Positions 17,671-26,613 of a DNA stretch of 64,000 nt are shown here, in pieces. This stretch comes from an uncultured Granulosicoccus sp. Its GTDB lineage: Bacteria; Pseudomonadota; Gammaproteobacteria; Granulosicoccales; Granulosicoccaceae. The stretch covers positions 1-64,000 of the forward strand of contig CANLXI010000030.1 in the NCBI GenBank assembly GCA_947495035.1, in the 5' to 3' direction. Both the position numbers and the translations under genes were made by a program. Every line of letters begins with the position of its first letter. The stretch's first letter is position 1. The notes under the pieces are model-generated. The model had not been told where the DNA came from and searched no databases. It saw only the letters and a list, made by a program, of their open reading frames with translations.

Positions 17671-18368
17671 ACGACTTCGTATCGCAATCGCTGCAGGTCT
17701 GCTGCCGCAATGAAGACCTGCTACTGCACCCGAAGCGAGTGATGTACTGGCCAGCGGGCAAGACTCTGTTTGCCGCCGACATCCATGCCGGCAAGGAGCA
17801 TGTGTTCGCCCGTTCCGGAATAGCCATACCATCGGGTATCAGCGAACACATACTGCAGGATCTGTTCGCGCTATGCGATGCCTCGGGTGCGGACAGACTC
17901 GTGGTTCTTGGTGATTTCGTGCACAGCACCCCATTGAGCAGCGAAGCCTGGCTGTCCACCCTGTCTTCACTACTGGACGACAGACCCGTACTGAGCGTGA
18001 GAGTCATCGCAGGAAATCACGATACTGCCCGGGCGCAGGAGACCATTGATCCTCGCATCGGCTGGCAAAAGGACTCCGAACAGCTGGGCCCGTTTGTTCT
18101 ACGTCACGCCCCTGGCGATGACACACGTGGCTACCTGCTTTCGGGACATCTGCACCCCACCTGGCGACTATCCAGTGGTGGGCGCCACAGCGTAAGGGCA
18201 CCGGTCTTCTGGTTTCGGCAACACCATGCTGTCCTGCCGGCGTTCGGCAGTTTCACCGGTGGCATGTCGATTACACCGGACGAGCACCACGACAGGCTCT
18301 ACATGGTTGGCAACGACTGCGTCATGCAGGTTCCTGTTCGAACAGCACGGCGTTACCGCAAACGATGA
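17667..18368 (+). CDS. pdeM: Ligase-associated DNA damage response metallophosphoesterase
   Basis: The product is a 233-residue calcineurin-like phosphoesterase with all five metal motifs: FAADIHAGKE (DxH), LGDFVHS (GDxxH), AGNHD (GNHD), HAPG and SGHLHP (GHxH). This set and its position after the Lhr-like helicase define the PdeM family. It likely hydrolyses phosphodiester or phosphomonoester ends as part of the four-protein repair group. Its start overlaps the helicase stop. It ends 19 bp from the convergent mtlR gene, and no terminator hairpin is visible between them. Confidence 0.9.
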   Translation: MNDFVSQSLQVCCRNEDLLLHPKRVMYWPAGKTLFAADIHAGKEHVFARSGIAIPSGISEHILQDLFALCDASGADRLVVLGDFVHSTPLSSEAWLSTLSSLLDDRPVLSVRVIAGNHDTARAQETIDPRIGWQKDSEQLGPFVLRHAPGDDTRGYLLSGHLHPTWRLSSGGRHSVRAPVFWFRQHHAVLPAFGSFTGGMSITPDEHHDRLYMVGNDCVMQVPVRTARRYRKR

Positions 18369-18387
18369 TGCACACCGCCTCGGAAAT

Positions 18388-19299
18388 TCAGGGCTCGACC
18401 TGACGACTACCGTGACGCAGACGCGATTGCCGTCGGTATTCTCGGGGTGTGATTTCCTTCAGTTCACGAAAGCGTCGATTGAAATTGGCAATATTGTTGA
18501 AGCCGGTTTCGTAACAGATGGCGGTGATGGGCTTGTCGGTGTCCGACAACAGTTCACAGGCCTTGCTGATTCTCACGCGATTGACGAACCGCACGAAACT
18601 GTTGCCCGTTGCCTTGGCAAAGAAACGCGAAAAGGAACTGTCGTTCATGCTGACCAGACTGGCCATGTCACTCAATGAAATCTCGCTGGCAAAGTTTTCA
18701 CTGATGTATTGCGTGACCAGCTGGATCTTGTCCTGCGACGCCTGATCCGCGCGTGAGCGAATGGCCAGCGTGGACAGCAGAACATAGTCCTGATCTTCCG
18801 CCAGACTGTTCAACAGGTTGAGCAATTTGGCGATTCGCTGGGCGCCACTGGCGTCACGAACCTCACGAAAGGCTCGCTTGGCCAGCTCGACATCCACTGA
18901 CTGGAACTCGATACCATGGCGCGCTCGTTCCAGCATCGGCATGATCGAACCGAGCTCGGGTGCAAACTTCGCCATGCCCGACACCAGATCCATCCTGAAC
19001 TGGATGACCAGATCGCGCAGCTCGACCACCTCGTCAGGCTCTGTCTGACTGATCCAGTTATGCGGCAGTCGTGGACCGGTAAGCACCAGCTGCCCGGGGC
19101 CAAAGCCGCCGACATGATCCCCGACAAATACCTTGCCTGTACTGGCAACGATCAGATGCAATTCGAAGTCGTCGTGATAGTGCCAGCGCACCAGCGGGCA
19201 CGGGAATCCGTGCTCCAGATAGTGCACCGATCGATCACTGTTGTCGGCGAGTTCGAATTCCGGGGCTTGTGGTTTCTCCAATCGTAGCGCAACTGACAT
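18388..19299 (-). CDS. mtlR: AraC-family activator of polyol genes (MtlR-like)
   Basis: The 303-residue product has an N-terminal cupin-like sensor domain (residues 20-120, LVRWHYHDDFELHLIV, VFVGDHVGGFGPGQLVLTGP). A C-terminal double helix-turn-helix (200-300) ends with the AraC signature ITAICYETGFNNIANFNRRF and TPREYRR. Length and layout match MtlR of Pseudomonas fluorescens, the activator of mtlEFGKDYZ. It lies 27 bp downstream of the polyol dehydrogenase on the same strand, starting at an ATG with AGGTGA upstream, so it is probably co-transcribed and autoregulated through the operon promoter. The ligand (mannitol, arabitol or sorbitol) is inferred from context. Confidence 0.8.
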   Translation of the reverse strand: MSVALRLEKPQAPEFELADNSDRSVHYLEHGFPCPLVRWHYHDDFELHLIVASTGKVFVGDHVGGFGPGQLVLTGPRLPHNWISQTEPDEVVELRDLVIQFRMDLVSGMAKFAPELGSIMPMLERARHGIEFQSVDVELAKRAFREVRDASGAQRIAKLLNLLNSLAEDQDYVLLSTLAIRSRADQASQDKIQLVTQYISENFASEISLSDMASLVSMNDSSFSRFFAKATGNSFVRFVNRVRISKACELLSDTDKPITAICYETGFNNIANFNRRFRELKEITPREYRRQSRLRHGSRQVEP

Positions 19300-19326
19300 G
19301 TCATCTCACCTGGCTGCAAGGAGCGT

Positions 19327-20832
19327 TTACGCAGGTCTTTCGATATAGGCTTTGAGCGTGGCTTCCACCCCATTCTGCTGTATATCTGCCAATGCTTTGG
19401 CAAAGCTTTCCCGAAATCGTTCATCGGTGCCCAGATTGCCGTAGACATCCGTCATCGCCAACCATTGAGCCGGATCTTCCTTCGCGGCCTTCGCCCGGGC
19501 CTGCAGGTTGTCCCAGGACGGATCATTCGGTGCGATGACTTCTCCACTCTCCGTCGTCCCCTGACAGTAACGACACCAGAAGGCAGACGCCAGAGACAAA
19601 CCATCGATATCACCGCCCGCCTTCAGACGATCAGCCAGGGTGGGAACGATGAACTTCGGTTGACGGTTCGAGCCATCGAGGCAAAGACGCGTGATGGTGT
19701 CGGCAATGGCAGGGTTGGAAAACCGCTGTATGACACTGGCCTGATAAACAGCCAGATCCACACCGGGTACCGGAGGTACAACGGGGATGATTTCACGCTG
19801 TTGCAACTGCTCGACAAAACCTCTCACGAGATCGTTCTGCATGGCCTCGTGCGCGTACTCGATTCCCAGCAAACCTGCGGGATAGGCCAGTACTGCATGA
19901 CCACCGTTGAGTATGCGAATCTTCATCATTTCGTAGGGTGCGACATCCGGTACGATCTGGACCCCTGCCCGTTCAAACGCCGGCCTGCCGGCCACGAAGT
20001 CGTCTTCCAGCACCCATTGCAGGTAGTCTTCGCAGAACACCGGACTATCATCGGCGATGTCGAAGAGAGTACGTACCCGGCTGCGCTCGTACTCACCGGT
20101 CGCCGGTGTGATTCGATCGACCATGCCGTTGGGAAAACTGCTGTGTGCCTCGATCCATGCAGCCAGAGACTCATCGACCAGTCGAGCCAGCCCGAGCACG
20201 GCAGCCTTGGCAGCGTGACCGTTGTGCGGCAGATTGTCACAGGACATGACGGTGAACGCCTGTTCGCCGCGTTCCCGTCTGCCGGCCAGCGCATTGACGA
20301 TCAGTCCGAATACCGTACAAGGGGATGCAATATTCGCCGCATCGGCCAGGATGGAAGCATGTTCGTGGTCGAACTTGCCGGTGGCTGCATTCACGAAATA
20401 GCCACCTTCTGTCACCGTCAGCGATACGATGCGTATGGCCGGATCGGCCAGCGTGTCCAGAATGGCCTGCGTATCGCCGACGGGCAGATAATCGATCATC
20501 GGCCCGGTAACACGAGCGTCGCTGCGTGTGGCGGATTGTGTGACGACTGTGGTCAGCAGATCCTGTTTCAACAGGACTTCTCGCAAGCGGGCATCACCCG
20601 GCATGATGCTGGCACCGATGATCGCCCAGTCATGATCCAGCCCCATGTTCATCAACTGGTCCAGATAGACCGCCTGATGAGACCGGTGAAAGTTGCCAGG
20701 GCCGAAGTGCAGGATCCCGCGAGTCAGAGACTTTCGCTCATAAGCAGGCTTTGCTACCTGCGCATTCAGCTCAGCCAGCGTCTCCAGAGAGAGCCTTGCC
20801 GATGCTGCAGTGTCATTGATAGTTTCACTCAC
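19327..20832 (-). CDS. mtlD: Mannitol 2-dehydrogenase / polyol dehydrogenase
   Basis: The product has 501 residues of the long-chain polyol-specific dehydrogenase family. The N-terminal NAD-binding region is RGILHFGPGNFHRSHQAVYLD, SLTVTEGGYFV is the family signature near residue 145, and KIRILNGGHAVLAYPAGLLG holds the catalytic Lys-Asn-His set. Size fits mannitol 2-dehydrogenase, which oxidises D-mannitol to D-fructose (often also D-arabitol and D-sorbitol). Start is GTG at 20832 with AGGA about 11 nt upstream. It is separated by 175 bp, containing a perfect hairpin, from the transporter ATPase gene, and is followed by the AraC regulator. Fructuronate reductase is an alternative, but the transporter context favours a polyol. 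Confidence 0.88.
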   Translation of the reverse strand: MSETINDTAASARLSLETLAELNAQVAKPAYERKSLTRGILHFGPGNFHRSHQAVYLDQLMNMGLDHDWAIIGASIMPGDARLREVLLKQDLLTTVVTQSATRSDARVTGPMIDYLPVGDTQAILDTLADPAIRIVSLTVTEGGYFVNAATGKFDHEHASILADAANIASPCTVFGLIVNALAGRRERGEQAFTVMSCDNLPHNGHAAKAAVLGLARLVDESLAAWIEAHSSFPNGMVDRITPATGEYERSRVRTLFDIADDSPVFCEDYLQWVLEDDFVAGRPAFERAGVQIVPDVAPYEMMKIRILNGGHAVLAYPAGLLGIEYAHEAMQNDLVRGFVEQLQQREIIPVVPPVPGVDLAVYQASVIQRFSNPAIADTITRLCLDGSNRQPKFIVPTLADRLKAGGDIDGLSLASAFWCRYCQGTTESGEVIAPNDPSWDNLQARAKAAKEDPAQWLAMTDVYGNLGTDERFRESFAKALADIQQNGVEATLKAYIERPA

Positions 20833-20932
20833 GATTCAGCTTATCCTGTTTTCGCCGGCGACCATGCCCGCCTGCTCGACGAAGTAATTGGCATCAACCG
20901 ATGCCAGAAAGACAGACAGTTCGGCTGGAGAT

Positions 20933-20952
20933 GTCACGGCTTGATCCGTGAC
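20933..20952 (-). other. Perfect stem-loop between mtlK and mtlD
   Basis: GTCACGG (20933-20939) and CCGTGAC (20946-20952) form a perfect 7-bp inverted repeat around a 6-nt loop in the 175-bp mtlK-mtlD spacer. There is no U-run, so it is not a standard terminator. An mRNA stability element or a protein-binding palindrome are both possible. Confidence 0.6.
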
Positions 20953-21007
20953 GATCCCCACCTTGCCAATGAGTCGCCCAGCTGCTTGCAGCTGTTGGCA
21001 GACTCCC

Positions 21008-22012
21008 TCAGCCAGCGATCCTCAGACCGTTCGCATCGAATCGATGCATGCGTTCAGGATCCGGAGTCAGACCCACCGTATCACCATGACGTGCCGGGAA
21101 CTCACCGTCGGCGCGAGCGGTCAATGTGCCCACACCTTCGACATCGACTCGCAGGAAAGTGTCAGAACCGAGATGCTCGGACACCCCGACGACTCCGCGC
21201 CAGGCTCCACCTTCATGCGACAGGTCCATGTGCTCGGGACGCACGCCAATGGTCGGAGCGCCATACGCCTCGGCCGCTGGCCCATTGATGATATTCATGG
21301 CGGGACTACCGATGAATCCGGCAACGAACAGGTTCGCCGGTTCGCGGTAGAGATCCAGCGGTGACCCGACCTGCTCGATGTGTCCGGCACGCAGTACCAC
21401 GATCTTGTCAGCCATGGTCATCGCCTCGACCTGATCGTGCGTGACATAGATCATCGTGGTTGCCAGCGTCTGATGGAGCTCGGAGATTTCCAGGCGCATG
21501 TTGCCACGAAGAGCGGCGTCCAGGTTTGACAGAGGCTCATCGAACAGGAACGCTGACGGTTCACGCACGATGGCTCGACCGATGGCAACACGCTGCCGCT
21601 GACCACCTGACAACTGACCTGGACGTCGATCGATGTAATCGGCCAGGTTCAGCGTCGCCGCCGCTCCGTTGACCTTGGCGTCGATGGCCGCTTGATCCAG
21701 TCCCGCCATCTTCAGGGGAAAGGCGATGTTCTTGCGTACAGTCATGTGCGGATACAAGGCATACGACTGGAACACCATTGCCAGACCCCGCTTGGCCGGC
21801 GGCAGATCAGTGGCATTGTTGCCATCGATCTCGATCACGCCATCGGAGACATCTTCGAGTCCCGCGATGAGTCGCAACAAGGTGGACTTGCCACAACCCG
21901 ACGGACCGACGAAAACAACGAATTCGCCATCTTCAATGGTGAGGTCCAGCGGGGGAATGACTTCCGTATCACCAAAACGCTTGGCTACCTGCTTGAGTGT
22001 AATGCTGCCCAT
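21008..22012 (-). CDS. mtlK: Polyol ABC transporter ATP-binding protein
   Basis: The product is a 334-residue MalK/UgpC-type ATPase. Walker A is GPSGCGKST, the Q-loop is in MVFQSYALYPHMTV, the signature is LSGGQRQRVAIGRA, and Walker B is FLFDEPLSNLDA, with the switch His in VTHDQVEAM. A C-terminal regulatory OB domain (about 235-330) contains GVRPEHM. It powers the two permeases just upstream. Start ATG is preceded by AAGGGA. The order binding protein, permease, permease, ATPase, dehydrogenase equals mtlE-F-G-K-D of pseudomonads. Confidence 0.9.
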   Translation of the reverse strand: MGSITLKQVAKRFGDTEVIPPLDLTIEDGEFVVFVGPSGCGKSTLLRLIAGLEDVSDGVIEIDGNNATDLPPAKRGLAMVFQSYALYPHMTVRKNIAFPLKMAGLDQAAIDAKVNGAAATLNLADYIDRRPGQLSGGQRQRVAIGRAIVREPSAFLFDEPLSNLDAALRGNMRLEISELHQTLATTMIYVTHDQVEAMTMADKIVVLRAGHIEQVGSPLDLYREPANLFVAGFIGSPAMNIINGPAAEAYGAPTIGVRPEHMDLSHEGGAWRGVVGVSEHLGSDTFLRVDVEGVGTLTARADGEFPARHGDTVGLTPDPERMHRFDANGLRIAG

Positions 22013-22061
22013 TATATTTCCCTTTGAATTTTCTGATGAGTTCTTGCCGTCAGGTCAAGAA

Positions 22062-22892
22062 CTACTTGACCGCACCGAATGTCAGGCCGCGGACCAATTG
22101 TTTCTGACTGAACCAACCCAGTATGAGAACCGGCGCTATTGCCATGGTGGAAGCTGCGGAGAGCTTCGCGTAGAACAGCCCCTCAGGACTCGAAAAGCTG
22201 GCAATGAACTGTGTCAAAGGTGCTGCATTGGTCGTCGTGAGTACCAGGGTCCAGAATGCTTCGTTCCAGGCCAGGATCACGTTCAACAACATGGTCGAGG
22301 CGATACCGGGAAGTGCCATGGGGGTCAGTACATGTATCAGCTCGGACTTCAACGATGCCCCATCCATTCTTGCTGCCTCCAGTATCTCGCCCGGTATCTC
22401 CCTGAAGTAGGTGAACAACATCCAGACAATGATCGGTAGATTCACCATCGTCAGCACGAGCACCAGTCCGACGCGGGAATCGAGCAGGCCCCAGTCACGG
22501 AACAACAGGTAGATGGGGATCAGAACACCTACCGGTGGCAACATCTTGGTGGACAGCATCCACATCAGAATTCCGCGGGTTTTCTTCGATGGTACGAAGG
22601 CCATCGCCCAGGCTGCCGGTACCGCAATGATCAGACCCAGAATCACCGAACCGAAGGCGATGATGACCGAGTTCATGAAATACCGCGGATAGTTGGAACG
22701 ACTGTTGACTTCCTGGTAGTTCTCCAGCGTCCAGTCGAAACCGAACAGTGAAGGCTGCAGTGATATCGCTTCTGCTTCCGTCTTGAAACTGGTCAGGATG
22801 GTCCAGAGAATCGGAAAGAAGATCAGTAGACCGATTCCCCAGGCAACAGCCGTATTGACCAGGCGTCTGTTTAAAGTGACTTGTCTTGCCAT
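22062..22892 (-). CDS. mtlG: Polyol ABC transporter permease (MalG-type)
   Basis: The product is a 276-residue inner-membrane permease with six predicted helices. The EAA loop that contacts the ATPase reads EILEAARMDGASLKSELIHV, and the C-terminus RGLTFGAVK is typical of MalG/SmoG-type subunits. It pairs with the MalF-type permease encoded 13 bp upstream. It is the second membrane subunit of the binding-protein-dependent polyol importer. Confidence 0.9.
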   Translation of the reverse strand: MARQVTLNRRLVNTAVAWGIGLLIFFPILWTILTSFKTEAEAISLQPSLFGFDWTLENYQEVNSRSNYPRYFMNSVIIAFGSVILGLIIAVPAAWAMAFVPSKKTRGILMWMLSTKMLPPVGVLIPIYLLFRDWGLLDSRVGLVLVLTMVNLPIIVWMLFTYFREIPGEILEAARMDGASLKSELIHVLTPMALPGIASTMLLNVILAWNEAFWTLVLTTTNAAPLTQFIASFSSPEGLFYAKLSAASTMAIAPVLILGWFSQKQLVRGLTFGAVK

Positions 22893-22905
22893 GACGATAT
22901 GCTCC

Positions 22906-23775
22906 TTACAGATCCAGGTTCTTGCCGACGAGGCGCATCAGGAAGATGGCAACGATATTGGCGAGAATGACAGCGACGATACCGCCGGCCGAGCCACCAC
23001 CGACATCGAACTGCAGCAGTGACTGCATGTAGACCAGGTAGGGAATGTTGGTGGATGCATAACCCGGCCCACCCGCCGTGGTGACGAGAATTTCCGCGAA
23101 TATGGACAACAGGAATATCGTCTGAATGAGAATGACCACGGTTCCTGCACGCGCCAGATGCGGCACGATGATGTGAAAGAAACGTGACAAGGCACTGGCC
23201 CCGTCCATCTCGGCCGCCTCGATCTGTTCACTGTCCAGCGATTGCATCGCGGTAAGCAGTATCAACGTGGCGAAGGGCAGCCACTGCCACGAGACGATCA
23301 TGACGATGGAGGCCAGCGGATGGTGACCCAGCCAATCGATCGGCGTGGTACCGACCAGCTTGGAAAGCCAGGCAAACAGGCCGTTGGTGGGGTTCATGAA
23401 CATGTTCTTCCACACCAGAGCCGATACCGTAGGCATGACGAAGAACGGGGCAATGAACAACAGGCGGACGATACCCTGCCCGAACATGGGCTGATCGAGC
23501 AACAGTGCCAGCAGGGTTCCACCTATCACGGTGATGCAAAGCACCCCGATGACGATGATCAGTGTATTACCCAGCGCCTCGAAAAACGCGGGGTCGGTGA
23601 GAAAGAATTCGTAGTTCGAAAAACCGGCGAACGATGTAACCGGATCCAGCAGGTTATAGCGTTGAAACGAAAAGTACAGCGTCATCACCAGCGGTACAAT
23701 CATCCACAGAAAAAGCAGGGTGACTGCGGGCGATATCATCGCCTTGCCAGCGGTACGCGAATGGGTGGTTGACAT
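22906..23775 (-). CDS. mtlF: Polyol ABC transporter permease (MalF-type)
   Basis: The product has 289 residues from the ATG at 23775, which has a textbook GGAGGAGATC ribosome site; a TTG at 23790 in frame is not favoured. Six helices are predicted, and the EAA loop is IEAAEMDGASALSRFFHIIVPHL. Phrases LVMTLYFSFQRYNLLDP and GGPGYAS are usual for SmoF/MtlF permeases. It lies 257 bp downstream of the binding-protein gene, a gap often associated with higher expression of the binding protein. Confidence 0.9.
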   Translation of the reverse strand: MSTTHSRTAGKAMISPAVTLLFLWMIVPLVMTLYFSFQRYNLLDPVTSFAGFSNYEFFLTDPAFFEALGNTLIIVIGVLCITVIGGTLLALLLDQPMFGQGIVRLLFIAPFFVMPTVSALVWKNMFMNPTNGLFAWLSKLVGTTPIDWLGHHPLASIVMIVSWQWLPFATLILLTAMQSLDSEQIEAAEMDGASALSRFFHIIVPHLARAGTVVILIQTIFLLSIFAEILVTTAGGPGYASTNIPYLVYMQSLLQFDVGGGSAGGIVAVILANIVAIFLMRLVGKNLDL

Positions 23776-24032
23776 GATCTCCTCCGTCAATCCGGACGTA
23801 TGGGAACAGCCGTGTTCTCGTGGCTGCGTTTACAAGCTTTCAGTCACAGGCCTGGATCATGCCTCTGACTCATACTGCAACTGGGTTCTCACCCAACCGA
23901 CAATACATTGCAAGGCTAAAGTATTTGCTTGGAAGAAGTCGAAGGGGCATCCCTGCCCTGCCCGTTGTGGGGCTCATCCATCCCTGTCTTGCTCATCGAC
24001 TGACCAACTTACTTCGATTCGGCAGGTAAGAC

Positions 24033-25349
24033 CTACTTGGGGTAGCCGGCCTTCTTCATGGCGCGTTCAGTCAAAGACTGAGCATTCTTCAGTGCATCTT
24101 CAACACTGCTCTGACCTGCCAACGCCGCTGCAAACTGCTGGCCTACGGATGTTGCGATTCCCTGGAATTCGGGGATGGCTACGAACTGCACGCCGACATA
24201 AGGTACTTCTTCAACCGTTGGGTTGGTTGGATCGGCTTCCTGGATGCTTGCCAGAGTCATGGCTGCGAAAGGCACTTTCTGGTACTCGGGGTTTTCGTAC
24301 AGAGAAGTACGTGTGCCCGGTGGTACGTTGGCCCAGCCTTCCTGAGAAGCGACAAGCTCTGCATAGGCCTTGCTGGTTGCCCATGCCACGAACTTCTTGG
24401 CAGCTTCTTCTTTCTCGGTACCAGCAGGAATTGCCAGCGACCATGCCCACAGCCAGTTACCGCGCTTGCCCAGGCCATTGTCCGGAGCCAGTGCAAAACC
24501 GACTTGATCAGCTACCTTCGAATCGTTTTCGTTGGTGACGAAAGAAGCCGCAACGGTTGCATCGATCCACATGCCGCATTGACCGTTCTGGAACAATGTG
24601 AGGTTTTCGTTGAAACCGTTGGAAGATGATCCCGGAGGTCCGGCGTCGTTCATCAGGTCAACGTAGAAGTTCAGTGTGTCAGCCCAAGGCTGTGAATCGA
24701 ATTGTGGATTCCAGTCCATGTCGAACCAGCGAGCACCGAACGAGTTGGCTGTTGCGGTCAGGAATGCCATGTTCTCACCCCAGCCGGCCTTGCCACGCAG
24801 GCAGATACCGTAGATTTCGTTTTCCTTGTCAGTCATGGCGCGAGCGGCCTCGCCAATGAATTCCCAGGTAGGCGCTTCAGGCATTTCCAGGCCTGCTTTT
24901 TCCATCAGGTCCTTGCGGTACATGACCATGGAGGACTCACCATAGAAAGGTGCGGCGTAGAGTTTGTCATCGACTGACAGACCACCGCGGATGGCTGGCA
25001 GGATATCGTCGACATCGTAGTCGTCGCCCAGTCCTTCCAGCGGCACCAGCCAGTCACGTTCAGCCCAGATAGGCACTTCGTAAGTACCGATTGTCATGAC
25101 GTCGAACTGTCCACCCTTGGTGGCGATGTCCGTCGTGACTTTCTGACGCAGAGCGTTCTCTTCCAGAGTTACCCATTCCAGATCGATGCCGGGGTTCTTG
25201 CTGGTGAAATCGTCAGTCAATTTCTGCATGCGGACCATATCACCGTTGTTCACGGTAGCAATGGTCAGAGTTTCTGCACTGGCAGACAGTGAGGCCCCAG
25301 CCGCCATGGCGGCTACGGTCAGGGCGATGGCGCTTTTTTGCATTCGCAT
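24033..25349 (-). CDS. mtlE: Periplasmic polyol-binding protein of ABC transporter
   Basis: The 438-residue product has a Sec signal peptide (1-26, ending SASA-ET). The mature family 1 extracellular solute-binding domain includes GGQFDVMTIGTYEVPIWAERD, YAAPFYGESSMVMYRKDLME, and GQCGMWIDATVAASF. This matches SmoE/MtlE proteins for sorbitol/mannitol. The ATG at 25349 follows GGAGGAGAACT. It heads the mtl operon; the AT-rich 25.4-25.6 kb region upstream likely carries the MtlR-activated promoter. Which polyol it binds cannot be read from sequence. Confidence 0.9.
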   Translation of the reverse strand: MRMQKSAIALTVAAMAAGASLSASAETLTIATVNNGDMVRMQKLTDDFTSKNPGIDLEWVTLEENALRQKVTTDIATKGGQFDVMTIGTYEVPIWAERDWLVPLEGLGDDYDVDDILPAIRGGLSVDDKLYAAPFYGESSMVMYRKDLMEKAGLEMPEAPTWEFIGEAARAMTDKENEIYGICLRGKAGWGENMAFLTATANSFGARWFDMDWNPQFDSQPWADTLNFYVDLMNDAGPPGSSSNGFNENLTLFQNGQCGMWIDATVAASFVTNENDSKVADQVGFALAPDNGLGKRGNWLWAWSLAIPAGTEKEEAAKKFVAWATSKAYAELVASQEGWANVPPGTRTSLYENPEYQKVPFAAMTLASIQEADPTNPTVEEVPYVGVQFVAIPEFQGIATSVGQQFAAALAGQSSVEDALKNAQSLTERAMKKAGYPK

Positions 25350-25883
25350 AGTTCTCCTCCGGGAGATTCTTCGGGTTGACGCAGTATTTACAACAACTGC
25401 AATGTACGCTCGTCACAAGTGCCGAAACAGTACGAAAGAAGCTAATTTCTATGCTTTTTTTGCAAGATAAAATAAAAGTGTACGTATTTGCATCATTACC
25501 TTTAGGTATTGGCCTAATTCGAGTCAAAAAAGGACTATTTGTGACCAACAAAACATGACTTAAATCACACTATTCATCTTCCTGGAGCTGGTGTACTCCA
25601 TTTAACGGGCAAGTTCCGAGTCGCGCCCGAACCGTATCGGCAGGTCACTACCCCAGATGACTGATCACAAGACAAATGATGCAGCTTTCGTCAATAGCGG
25701 GTTTTTGCCAGTGCTCGAGCTTTGGCATGCCACCGGAATCGCTGAACGAATCCGGGTATGCAGACGTGGCTGACACGGACAAGGGGACGGAATCCGAGGC
25801 ACTGCATGACACGCAATTCGGGAAGAACCAATCGGCGACGTGTCGGAATCACCCATCCGGGAGTTCGAGCTGATGCCGGGCAA
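25350..25883 (-). promoter_or_regulatory. 534-bp gene-free region with AT-rich control segment upstream of mtlE
   Basis: No convincing gene lies here. The half nearest mtlE (about 25430-25580) is strikingly AT-rich compared with the rest of the window. It contains a palindrome TACCT-TT-AGGTA (25497-25508). A second inverted repeat, TGGAG/CTCCA (25583-25600), lies at its outer end. Low GC plus palindromes upstream of an AraC-controlled operon suggest the mtl promoter and operator. The remainder (25600-25883) is of normal composition, and I see no gene or terminator in it. Confidence 0.55.
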
Positions 25884-26609
25884 TCAGCCGGCAACGTTGT
25901 TACCGAAGCTGTACTCGGCGCTCTTCAGTATCGCCAGGGCATGATGCAGGCTGTCGCAGACACGATGCCCGAGACTCAACAATTCGGCTGTCGGTGGCAC
26001 CAGGTCCGGCACCTGGAAAACCGTACATCCGGCTGCAACACCAGCCTTGACCCCGTTGAAGGAGTCCTCGAACACCAGTGTCCGTGAGGTATCCGCCTCG
26101 ATGGCGGCGGCAGCAGCCAGAAAGATCTCCGGATGCGGCTTGCTGTGACGCACCATGTCTCCACCGACAATGAAATCGAAACGCTTGATGATCCCGGTGC
26201 GAGTCAGCTTCAGAGCGGCTATCGGTGCAGCGCTGGAGGTGGCTACTGCCATCCTGACACCTTCGGATGCCAGCCATTCGAGCAGCTCTTCCACCCCCGG
26301 CTTGAGCAGTACCTGTCCGTCGGCAATCAACGCATGATAACGCTGCGCCCAATCGGCGCGAAATGTCGGCAAGTCGACTTGTTGCCCGATGGCAGCATCA
26401 AGGATCGCCATCAAGGAGGCCTCGTTGCTGCCAACGATGCTCAGAAACAGAGGGGTCTGATCGTCAAGGCCATGATCCGCGCAGGTAGCGAGAAAGCTTT
26501 GCAGCGAAAGTCGTTCGCTGTCGATCAGCAGGCCATCCATATCGAACAGAGCCGCGTCCGGTTTCATCGGCATCATTGATTGTCTCTCACACGCTCGAGT
26601 GTCGGTCAT
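25884..26609 (-). CDS. HAD phosphatase, beta-phosphoglucomutase/hexitol-phosphatase-like
   Basis: The product has 241 residues. Motif I FDMDGLLIDSE, motif II VATSSAAP, motif III in RHSKPHPEIF and motif IV FEDSFNGVKAG are complete. The MDGLLIDSE form is shared with E. coli YniC (hexitol/2-deoxyglucose-6-phosphatase) and with beta-phosphoglucomutases. A location near the polyol genes makes a sugar- or polyol-phosphate phosphatase attractive, but about 530 bp and a promoter separate it from mtlE. It follows the EamA transporter gene by 4 bp. The start is uncertain: ATG 26609, with internal ATGs at 26576, 26573 and 26567 closer to the conserved sequence. Confidence 0.82.
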   Translation of the reverse strand: MTDTRACERQSMMPMKPDAALFDMDGLLIDSERLSLQSFLATCADHGLDDQTPLFLSIVGSNEASLMAILDAAIGQQVDLPTFRADWAQRYHALIADGQVLLKPGVEELLEWLASEGVRMAVATSSAAPIAALKLTRTGIIKRFDFIVGGDMVRHSKPHPEIFLAAAAAIEADTSRTLVFEDSFNGVKAGVAAGCTVFQVPDLVPPTAELLSLGHRVCDSLHHALAILKSAEYSFGNNVAG

Positions 26610-26613
26610 GCAT

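Noticed and set aside
19465..21288. 607-codon plus-strand open frame
   Set aside because: Runs across two minus-strand genes (mtlD and the end of mtlK) that have full family motifs; no protein-like features.
25430..25580. Insertion sequence or prophage remnant
   Set aside because: AT-rich, but no transposase or phage gene, terminal repeats or target duplication; more like a promoter.
25665..25883. Small gene in the gap between the HAD phosphatase and mtlE
   Set aside because: Short frames on both strands (65-72 codons) have no ribosome site, no recognisable protein features and overlap each other.
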